A stretch of DNA of 13,870 bases, from the NCBI GenBank assembly GCA_026398675.1, contig JAPLSK010000380.1:1-13870 (forward strand), in the 5' to 3' direction. The position numbers and the translations under genes are program-made. Under the pieces are notes generated by a model. That model did no database searches. It had not been told where the DNA came from and saw only the letters and a program-made list of their open reading frames with translations. Below, piece after piece: positions 1 through 7,543 of the stretch (within the stretch, counting starts at the first letter, position 1; each line of letters begins with the position of its first letter). The DNA comes from a bacterium. GTDB lineage: Bacteria > RBG-13-66-14.

Positions 1-1
1 G

Positions 2-451
2 TCCCAGATCATCTTCTGGATCGTCCTGGCGCTCTGCGTGTTCCTCGGCGTCTTCCCGAAACTTCTGGGGCTGGACGCCGAGGTGGAGCGGGTGTTCCCC
101 TGGGTCTTCCTGCCACTAGCCGGACTGGTCTTCCTTTTAATCCTAAACTTCCTTTTCATCTCGATCCGGCTGGACGATGAGGGCCTCTCCGCCCGCCTGG
201 GCGTATTCCGGACGCGGGTCCGTTGGAACCAGGTGACCGGTGCCGAGATGGACACCCTGCCCGGATCGGCCTACGGCGGTTGGGGAGTCAAGGGGGGCCG
301 CGTCGGCGGCGATTACGTCCAGGTTTACTCCACCGTCGCCCACCGGCGGGTGGCGGTGAAGCTGGCGGGACACAAGCTCGACAAGCTCATCTTCTCGACG
401 AAAAAGCCCGCGGAGGTGCTGCGGCTCGTCAACGAGCGGGCGGCCGCGTAA
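2..451 (+). CDS. Two-helix membrane protein with PH-like C-terminal domain (5' truncated)
   Basis: The reading frame is open from the window edge, so the true start lies upstream; the GTG at 38 is probably internal. The visible 149 residues hold two hydrophobic segments (about residues 3-22 and 33-53). A soluble tail of about 95 residues follows, starting IRLDDEGLSARLGVFRTRVRW, with alternating hydrophobic positions and a VRWNQVTGAEM segment. Two helices followed by a small beta-rich domain that begins with a 'D-x-G-L' turn and contains a 'W-x-x-V' strand is the usual plan of bacterial PH-domain membrane proteins, but I recognise this by architecture only. Subunit A of the V-ATPase starts 57 bases downstream on the same strand, so co-transcription is possible, although nothing ties this protein to the ATPase. 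Function unknown. Confidence 0.6.
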   Translation, partial: SQIIFWIVLALCVFLGVFPKLLGLDAEVERVFPWVFLPLAGLVFLLILNFLFISIRLDDEGLSARLGVFRTRVRWNQVTGAEMDTLPGSAYGGWGVKGGRVGGDYVQVYSTVAHRRVAVKLAGHKLDKLIFSTKKPAEVLRLVNERAAA

Positions 452-508
452 GGGCGTCGGGGATAAACTTTATCTCAAACGACAGGCACCGCAGAGTCAG
501 GGAGTTCA

Positions 509-2284
509 ATGGAGCAGACGGGAACCATTATCAAGGTCGCTGGCCCCCTGGTGGTGGCCACCGAGATGTCCGGCGTGCGGATGTACGACGTCGTCCTGGT
601 CTCGGAGTCGAGGCTGGTGGGCGAGGTGGTGGAGCTGACCGGAGACCGGGCCAGCATCCAGGTCTACGAGGAGACGGGCGGCATCGGCCCCGGTGAGCCG
701 GTGTTCACCACCGGTATGCCGCTCTCCGTGGAACTCGGACCGGGGCTGATGTCTTCCATCTACGACGGCATCCAGCGCCCACTCGCCGTCATCCGTGAAA
801 AGACCGGCGACTTCATCACCCGCGGCGTCCGCGCCGACGGCCTGGACCGCGGGCGGAAATGGGAGTTCACTCCGAAATTCAAGGCCGGCGCCGAGGTCGT
901 ACCCGGCGACATCCTGGGGGTATGCCCAGAGACCTCCCTCGTCGAGCACCGCGTGCTGGTCCCCCCCGGAGTCAAGGGGAAGCTCGCCGCCCTGGACGCG
1001 GGCTCCTACACCGTGGAAGAGCCCATCGGCAGGATTAAAACTCCCGAAGGCGAAGTGGAGCTAAAGCTGATGCACACCTGGCCGGTGCGCAAGCCCCGCC
1101 CCTTCGCCCGGCGCATGACCCCCGAAGAGCCCCTCGTCTCGGGACAGCGCGTCATAGACGCCTTCTTCCCCGTGGGAAAGGGCGGGACCGCCTGCGTCCC
1201 AGGGCCCTTCGGCTCCGGCAAGACCGTCATCCAGCACCAGCTCGCCAAATGGGCCGACGCCGATATCGTCGTCTACGTGGGCTGCGGCGAACGCGGCAAC
1301 GAGATGACCGACGTGCTCATGGAGTTCCCCGAGCTCAAGGACCCGCGCTCCGGCGAGCCGCTCATAACACGCACGGTGATGATAGCCAACACGTCGAACA
1401 TGCCGGTGGCGGCGCGGGAGGCCTCCATTTACACCGGCATCACCATCGGCGAGTACTACCGCGACATGGGGTACTCCGTGGCGCTCATGGCCGATTCCAC
1501 CAGCCGGTGGGCCGAGGCGATGCGCGAGATGTCGGGGCGCCTGGAGGAGATGCCCGGCGAGGAGGGTTATCCGGCATACCTGGGAACGCGTGTGGCCGAG
1601 TTCTACGAGCGGGCCGGACGAATAATCTGCCTCGGCTCCGACGAGCGCGAGGCCTCGTTGACGGTCATCGGCGCCGTCTCCCCCGCCGGCGGCGACCTCT
1701 CCGACCCCGTCGTCCAGGCCACCCTGCGCGTGGTCAAGGTCTTCTGGAGCCTGGAGGACAAGCTGGCCTACAAGCGCCACTTCCCCGCCATCAGCTGGCT
1801 CAACTCCTACAGCCTCTACACCGACAACATAGCCGAGTACCTCAAACGGAAAATGGGCGAGGACTGGATTCCCATGCGAGACGAGGCCATGGCGCTGTTG
1901 CAGCGTGAGGCGGAGCTGGAGGAAATCGTCCGCCTGGTCGGTATGGAATCCCTCTCTCCCAACGACCGCCTGGTCATGCAAACCAGCCGCTCCATCCGCG
2001 AGGATTTCATGCACCAGGACGCTTTCCACCCCGTGGATACCTTCTCCAGCGCCAACAAACAGTACCGGATGCTGAAGCTCGTGATGAACTTCCACCGCGG
2101 CGCCAAGGCGGCCCTCGAGACACCGGAGCTGAACCTGGACGCGCTCTTCTCGCTGCCCGTGACCGGGGACATCGCCCGCGCCAAGTTCACGCCCGAAGAG
2201 GACGTAGAGGCGAGCTTCGACCGCATCGAGAGCGACATGCAGAAACAGATCGAGGAGCTCATCTCCGAAGGACCGGGAATGTAA
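509..2284 (+). CDS. ntpA: V/A-type ATP synthase (V-ATPase) catalytic subunit A
   Basis: Catalytic subunit of the peripheral V1/A1 head, which couples ATP hydrolysis or synthesis to H+ or Na+ movement through the membrane sector. The 591-residue length is normal for the family. An N-terminal beta-barrel (from GTIIKVAGPLVVA) is followed by the A-subunit-specific 'non-homologous' insert. The Walker A loop is GPFGSGKT at residues 232-239. After it come the catalytic-glutamate motif GCGERGNEM, the Walker B/DSTSRWAEA segment and a C-terminal helical domain. An intact P-loop distinguishes it from subunit B. The start ATG at 509 has AGGGAG (499-504) just upstream. Its usual partner ntpB lies 2.7 kb downstream, beyond a lipoprotein and a methyltransferase gene. 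No E, C, F, D, I or K subunit gene is seen beside it. Confidence 0.97.
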   Translation: MEQTGTIIKVAGPLVVATEMSGVRMYDVVLVSESRLVGEVVELTGDRASIQVYEETGGIGPGEPVFTTGMPLSVELGPGLMSSIYDGIQRPLAVIREKTGDFITRGVRADGLDRGRKWEFTPKFKAGAEVVPGDILGVCPETSLVEHRVLVPPGVKGKLAALDAGSYTVEEPIGRIKTPEGEVELKLMHTWPVRKPRPFARRMTPEEPLVSGQRVIDAFFPVGKGGTACVPGPFGSGKTVIQHQLAKWADADIVVYVGCGERGNEMTDVLMEFPELKDPRSGEPLITRTVMIANTSNMPVAAREASIYTGITIGEYYRDMGYSVALMADSTSRWAEAMREMSGRLEEMPGEEGYPAYLGTRVAEFYERAGRIICLGSDEREASLTVIGAVSPAGGDLSDPVVQATLRVVKVFWSLEDKLAYKRHFPAISWLNSYSLYTDNIAEYLKRKMGEDWIPMRDEAMALLQREAELEEIVRLVGMESLSPNDRLVMQTSRSIREDFMHQDAFHPVDTFSSANKQYRMLKLVMNFHRGAKAALETPELNLDALFSLPVTGDIARAKFTPEEDVEASFDRIESDMQKQIEELISEGPGM

Positions 2285-2288
2285 GACC

Positions 2289-3455
2289 ATGTCGAAAATG
2301 AAGAGCACTCACCGCATCATGTTCCTGGCGGCGGTCGCGGCACTGCCCCTCTTTCTGGCCTGTGAGAGTTCCGACGACGAGTTTGCCGGCATGACTCCGT
2401 GCGCCGAGGTCACATACCCCGACACGGTGGGCATCGCGCCGGCCGACGAGCCTCTGGTCAGCTTCTACGCGTCGCTGGACCCGGCGAGACCCCTGATCCT
2501 GCGCGAGGAGAACGTCTCGACCTATGTCGTGCTCCCCAACTGCGACACCACTGAAATCGGCTCGCCCCGGGCGGAGGTCAGCTACTCCGAAGCCGAGAAG
2601 GAGCCGTACCTCCGGCTGACGCTCGACGGTCTGGATGGGGTGGTCAAGCTGGCCGACCTCCCGCGGGGCGAGAGCTACTGCATCAAGAACGTCAACCTGG
2701 CCCTCCAGGTGGTGCGCGTCGGCAGCCTGGAGATTTCGGGAGCCGTTTTCGCCCGTTTCCCGCACTGCTCAGTCGCCATCAAGACGCCCAACCCCGCGAA
2801 CTGGATCATCGAGGCGGCCCTCCTCCCCCCGGAGGCTATGCAGCCGACCGGGCCGTCGGCGGGAGAGGGGGAGGCCGAGGCCAACGATTTCGGCACCGGC
2901 ACACCGGAACTGGCCAATCTGGAACGTTTCTTCCTCACCCTGCAGGGCGGCGTGGTAAACAACACCCAGCTCACCATCCAGGGCCAGTACACGGGCGACC
3001 AGTCGGTGACCTCGGGACAGATGTTCTTCTCGCCGGCGCCCGCCACCCCCGCCGAGGCGGAGCAGATAAAAAGCTCCACCGTGGAGCGCATCCGCGACCT
3101 CTATCTGAACGCCCCGGGCTGGAAGGTGGCCGAACGGCTGACGGTGGAGGCGCTGGGCTGGAACGAGCCCTACTTCTCGAGCCTGGTCAACTGGTCGGGA
3201 ACGGAGGTGGACGTCCGGCTGACCTGGAGCGACCCCGCATCGAGCACCGTCATCTACCAGGCGGTGGACACCATCGGCCTGGTCCGCTGGACCGACTTCC
3301 TCTGGTATGTGGACGTGGACCACATCCTGCGCCTGGACCAGCCGGCGGGAGAGAACAGGCTCTGGACGGGCTACCAGTCCCCGGCGGACGTGACGTCCCC
3401 CGGCGGGACGGTCCTGGAAGAGGCCGACGCCGCGGAACAGCCTACGGACGAGTAA
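2289..3455 (+). CDS. Putative lipoprotein of unknown function
   Basis: A 388-residue protein I do not recognise. The N-terminus is a signal peptide: a basic start (MSKMKSTHR), a hydrophobic core and the lipobox-like LFLAC ending at Cys25, followed by an acidic stretch (ESSDDE). It is therefore probably an exported, lipid-anchored protein, although Phe at -3 is not the ideal lipobox residue. The mature part has four further cysteines, no membrane helix, and an acidic C-terminal tail (EEADAAEQPTDE). No enzymatic motif is visible. It starts 4 bases after the ntpA stop, so it is likely translated with ntpA. An alternative in-frame ATG lies at 2298. Close coupling to ntpA suggests it is long-standing in this operon rather than part of the methyltransferase module, but its link to the ATPase is unknown. 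Confidence 0.8.
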   Translation: MSKMKSTHRIMFLAAVAALPLFLACESSDDEFAGMTPCAEVTYPDTVGIAPADEPLVSFYASLDPARPLILREENVSTYVVLPNCDTTEIGSPRAEVSYSEAEKEPYLRLTLDGLDGVVKLADLPRGESYCIKNVNLALQVVRVGSLEISGAVFARFPHCSVAIKTPNPANWIIEAALLPPEAMQPTGPSAGEGEAEANDFGTGTPELANLERFFLTLQGGVVNNTQLTIQGQYTGDQSVTSGQMFFSPAPATPAEAEQIKSSTVERIRDLYLNAPGWKVAERLTVEALGWNEPYFSSLVNWSGTEVDVRLTWSDPASSTVIYQAVDTIGLVRWTDFLWYVDVDHILRLDQPAGENRLWTGYQSPADVTSPGGTVLEEADAAEQPTDE

Positions 3456-3500
3456 TAGCCCATGTTGAATGCAGACACTATCCAGAAATGGGGCGCGTAA

Positions 3501-4952
3501 ATGGGAAACTATCTCTACTACGGCGACAATCTGGACATCCTGCGGCGGTACGTCGCCGACGAGACGGTTGACCTCGTTTACCTCGATCCGCCTTTCAATA
3601 GCAATGTTGTTTATAGCGCCTTTTTCGCCGAAAAGAACGGCACACGGGCAGCGGCGCAGATCAAGGCTTTCGAGGACACCTGGACATGGAATGTGGAGTC
3701 GGAAGCCACCTATGCGGAACTCGTGACGGCAGGCGGGAAGGTCTCGGACGCGCTTCAGGGGTTCAGGCGATTTCTCGGCGAGTGTGACATGCTGGCCTAC
3801 CTGGCGATGATGGCGCCGCGCCTGGTGGAGCTACGTCGCGTGCTGAAGCCGACCGGGAGCCTCTACCTGCACTGCGACCCGACGGCAAGCCACTACCTGA
3901 AAATGCTCATGGACGCGGTGTTTGGAGCCAAGCAGTTTCGGAATGAAATCACGTGGTGTTACACTGGTGCGGCATCTCCTGGACAGAGGTACTTCAACCG
4001 GAAGCACGATGTTGTTTTCTGGTACTCACGGGGCGAGGAGTGGACATTTAACCCCTATGTCCTTGAGATTCCTTTTGCAGAATCCACGCGCCGGAGAGCG
4101 CAACACGTTGATGGCAGCTTCGGCAAAACACGGTCTAAACCTCTTCCAGAGTGGAAGTTCCCAGATGATTGGTGGGCCGACATCATCGCGCTTAAAGCAG
4201 GAAAGGAGCGCCTCGGCTACCCCACCCAGAAGCCCGAAGCCCTCCTGGAGCGCATTATCGAGGCCAGCAGCAATGAGGGCAATCTGGTGCTGGACCCCTT
4301 CTGCGGCTGCGGGACCACGGTTGCCGTTGCCCAGCGCCTCAACCGCCGATGGATCGGCATAGACATTACCCACCTGGCCGTTACGCTCATCAAGAACCGG
4401 CTACAGAACGCCTTTGGCGCCGCCGTAGCCCAGACCTACCAGCCCATCGGCGAGCCGACCTCACTTCCCGATGCCGCGACGCTGGCCGAGTCCGACCCGT
4501 ATCAGTTCCAGTGGTGGGCGTTGGGTCTGGTGGGTGCGCGGCCGGTGGAGCAGAAGAAGGGCGCGGACAAAGGGATTGACGGGAAGATCATCTTCCAGGG
4601 TGAGAAGACCGGGGAGTTTGAAACGGTGATTCTCTCGGTGAAGGCCGGGAAGACCGGCTCCGCGCACGTCCGCGACCTGAAAGGGGTCGTCCTGGGCCGG
4701 AAAGATGCGGCAATCGGGGTGTTAATCTCGATGCAGGAACCGACCCGCGACATGAAGACCGAAGCGGCTACGGCGGGTTTCTATGAGTCCGCCACCTGGG
4801 GGCGTAAGTACCCGAAGATTCAATTGTTGACGGTGGCAGAGCTGCTGGCCGGAAAACAGATTGATATGCCGCCGCTCAAGCAGGTGGGGGCGACCTTCAA
4901 GAAGGCTCCCAAAGTGCAGAAGAGAGAACCGGATACTGAAAGCATGATTTAA
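3501..4952 (+). CDS. Beta-class site-specific DNA methyltransferase with C-terminal restriction-endonuclease-like domain
   Basis: Predicted S-adenosylmethionine-dependent amino-methyltransferase (N6-adenine or N4-cytosine) acting on DNA. The catalytic motif IV, LDPPF (DPPF at residues 29-32), comes before the SAM-binding motif I, DPFCGCGTT (265-273); this order defines the beta class, as in type III Mod and many type II enzymes. The stretch between (about 145-240) should hold the target recognition domain. The C-terminal about 150 residues contain GADKGIDG (354-361) and VILSVKAG (376-383), resembling the D...(E/Q)xK core of Mrr-like PD-(D/E)xK nucleases, with Ser379 where Glu or Gln is usual. 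The start MGNYLYYGDNL fits the family. The gene lies between ntpA and ntpB with no separate restriction gene. It may be an orphan methyltransferase or a single-chain restriction-modification protein; sequence alone cannot decide. Confidence 0.9.
   Translation: MGNYLYYGDNLDILRRYVADETVDLVYLDPPFNSNVVYSAFFAEKNGTRAAAQIKAFEDTWTWNVESEATYAELVTAGGKVSDALQGFRRFLGECDMLAYLAMMAPRLVELRRVLKPTGSLYLHCDPTASHYLKMLMDAVFGAKQFRNEITWCYTGAASPGQRYFNRKHDVVFWYSRGEEWTFNPYVLEIPFAESTRRRAQHVDGSFGKTRSKPLPEWKFPDDWWADIIALKAGKERLGYPTQKPEALLERIIEASSNEGNLVLDPFCGCGTTVAVAQRLNRRWIGIDITHLAVTLIKNRLQNAFGAAVAQTYQPIGEPTSLPDAATLAESDPYQFQWWALGLVGARPVEQKKGADKGIDGKIIFQGEKTGEFETVILSVKAGKTGSAHVRDLKGVVLGRKDAAIGVLISMQEPTRDMKTEAATAGFYESATWGRKYPKIQLLTVAELLAGKQIDMPPLKQVGATFKKAPKVQKREPDTESMI
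3930..4200 (+). other. Predicted target-recognition region of the methyltransferase, lower GC
   Basis: Between the N-terminal catalytic block (motif IV onward) and the SAM-binding motif I, this part of the methyltransferase gene is lower in GC. Hand counts of three 60-base lines starting at 3961 give about 52-57 percent, against 65 percent for the line at 3841. In beta-class enzymes this position holds the target recognition domain, which varies most and is exchanged between alleles. Boundaries are approximate. Confidence 0.5.
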
Positions 4953-5019
4953 CTCATTGATGAAGTAAAACTGGTCAGCCCGCGCCTTCTCTGAGGTTCA
5001 AGCCAACGGAAGAAGACTG

Positions 5020-6435
<1,416 letters not shown>

Positions 6436-6466
6436 AGAAAGTCTCCTCACCTTCCTTAAAAAATCG

Positions 6467-6487
6467 AGCGGGCCGCTCCGGCCCGCT
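6467..6487. terminator. Shared hairpin terminator between convergent ntpB and HEPN gene
   Basis: A perfect 8-bp stem, AGCGGGCC / GGCCCGCT, with a 5-base loop. Read on the minus strand it begins directly after the HEPN stop codon and is followed by CGA and six T residues (6463-6458), a good intrinsic terminator. Read on the plus strand, after ntpB, it is followed only by TTA, so it is a weaker terminator in that direction. Confidence 0.8.
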
Positions 6488-6925
6488 TTAGATCAGTTCA
6501 GGGTGATGCTGCATCAGCCAATCCCTGACCCTTTGCAGCAGATCCCGCGCTTGTGAGCTCATGGTCTCGGCATCTTTCTCCGATACTGTGCCAACGCAAC
6601 CATAGGTCGTTTGATTGCGTTTCCGGCGGAAGCGTTCAAACTGGGCGATCAAGGCCGGCGGATAGTTGATAGTATAGAGTAATGACTGGATAACCAAATA
6701 ATGATGGGCTCGATGGGGAGGACGATAACCTTCGGCCCGTAAGGGGGTCAGAGCCGCGAGTAAGGCGGCGGAATAGGAGATATTGAAACACCACTCCTGA
6801 CTGAGCCCGATGACGGAGCTGTCTGCGAGGTTGCGTTCGACGACCGCCAACAGATCAGCAATCTCTCGCGGCGACGAAGGCTCCGCCTTGAGCTGATTGG
6901 CCGACACCCAATCTCTCCAGTTCAT
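6488..6925 (-). CDS. HEPN-domain protein, probable toxin of an MNT-HEPN pair
   Basis: A 145-residue, mostly helical protein with the motif FRRKRNQTTY (residues 99-108). From memory, this R-x-K-R-N-x3-Y form recurs in HEPN proteins encoded next to nucleotidyltransferases and ending in 'RDWL..HPEL', as here (RDWLMQHHPELI). HEPN domains in such pairs are typically RNases or tRNA-targeting toxins. In the well-studied HepT group the motif is Rx4HxY and the tyrosine is AMPylated by the partner; here the histidine is not present in that form and Tyr108 ends the motif. The ATG at 6925 is supported by a strong Shine-Dalgarno (GGAGG at 6935-6931, 5 bases away) located inside the upstream gene, with which it overlaps by 71 bases. 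GC is locally low (one line at 6661 is about 40 percent), suggesting transfer. Toxicity is inferred from family and context. Confidence 0.82.
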   Translation of the reverse strand: MNWRDWVSANQLKAEPSSPREIADLLAVVERNLADSSVIGLSQEWCFNISYSAALLAALTPLRAEGYRPPHRAHHYLVIQSLLYTINYPPALIAQFERFRRKRNQTTYGCVGTVSEKDAETMSSQARDLLQRVRDWLMQHHPELI

Positions 6926-7499
6926 CCGCTCCTCCGATTAGAAGGATGAATGGCTTACCGAGAATGGCGGACAGGAAATGACTCCCCTCCGATAACCTCC
7001 GTCGGAACTCCTCCACCCCAAAAAGCTGCAGGTCTACTTCCCGTTTCAGGGTGGACTCCAGCTCCATGATCCTTTCCATCAGCTCTGCGTGTTCCGTCTC
7101 GCCCACGATGAGCAGGTCCACATCGCTCCCCGAATTTTCCTCCCCACAGGCGAAGGAACCGAAGATGAGCGCAAGTTGGATACGTCCACGCAGGGGTTCA
7201 AGGGTTTGACGGACAACCCCGACAACGCCGCAGGTTTTAATAACCAGGGAGTGGAGCTCTTGATAAATGGGGCAGGTGGGATTGGGACCGTAGAAAACCT
7301 CTCTACCGTGGCGTCTCCGCGACAAGATGCCCGCAGCGACGAGGTAAACCAGCTCCCGTTGCACCGAACCATGACCACGGCCCATCTTCCGAAGCAGCTC
7401 CCGCGTATAGAACTCTTCATCAGGATGGGCGAAGAAGAGGGCGAGCAGGTCACGACGCACAGGGGGGAACAGAGTTAAATTTGGTTTATATGTACCCAT
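6855..7499 (-). CDS. Winged-helix plus minimal nucleotidyltransferase protein, probable antitoxin and autorepressor
   Basis: An N-terminal winged helix-turn-helix (about residues 12-68, RRDLLALFFAHPDEEFYTRE onward) is fused to a minimal nucleotidyltransferase (MNT) domain. The MNT signature GSFACGEENSGSDVDL starts at residue 114; Asp126 and Asp128 plus Asp156 (REVDLQLF) form the expected metal-binding triad. In MNT-HEPN systems the nucleotidyltransferase neutralises the HEPN partner, in known cases by AMPylation. I start it at the ATG at 7499 (214 residues). The frame stays open to an ATG at 7577, but that would put the promoter and operators inside the coding sequence and extend into the vWA gene. 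The winged-helix family also normally begins near this point. No Shine-Dalgarno precedes 7499, and the predicted transcription start is within about 5 bases, so the message may be leaderless. The HTH probably binds the 21-base-spaced operators. Confidence 0.82.
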   Translation of the reverse strand: MGTYKPNLTLFPPVRRDLLALFFAHPDEEFYTRELLRKMGRGHGSVQRELVYLVAAGILSRRRHGREVFYGPNPTCPIYQELHSLVIKTCGVVGVVRQTLEPLRGRIQLALIFGSFACGEENSGSDVDLLIVGETEHAELMERIMELESTLKREVDLQLFGVEEFRRRLSEGSHFLSAILGKPFILLIGGADELERLGVGQSAQGGAFVAARDC

Positions 7500-7538
7500 A
7501 ACTGGTACATATGTACCAAATTCAGGTACATTTGTCAA
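7483..7538 (-). promoter_or_regulatory. Three 21-bp-spaced operator copies over the MNT-HEPN promoter and start codon
   Basis: Plus-strand copies start at 7483 (GGTTTATATGTACC), 7504 (GGTACATATGTACC, a perfect 14-base palindrome) and 7525 (GGTACATTTGTCAA), each exactly 21 bases apart, or two helical turns. They lie just upstream of and within the first codons of the wHTH-MNT gene. Tandem sites on one helix face fit cooperative repression, most simply by the wHTH-MNT protein itself; that is inference. Confidence 0.7.
7510..7538 (-). promoter_or_regulatory. Predicted sigma-70-type promoter of the MNT-HEPN operon
   Basis: On the minus strand a consensus -35 TTGACA (7538-7533) is followed after 17 bases by TACATA (7515-7510) as -10. 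Predicted transcription start is near 7503, only a few bases before the ATG at 7499. The -10 is imperfect but the -35 and spacing are ideal, and the operators overlap both elements. The promoter fills the 44 bases between the vWA stop and the MNT start. Confidence 0.6.
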
Positions 7539-7543
7539 GATGT

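Noticed and set aside
1061..2308. Long open frame on the minus strand opposite ntpA
   Set aside because: It is a high-GC antisense shadow of a certain gene, rich in G, V, H and R with no recognisable domain. The same applies to the long minus frames opposite ntpB and mfd.
4953..5019. Thirteen in-frame codons after the methyltransferase stop (LIDEVKLVSPRLL)
   Set aside because: This could be a remnant or readthrough tail, but it is too short to distinguish from chance.
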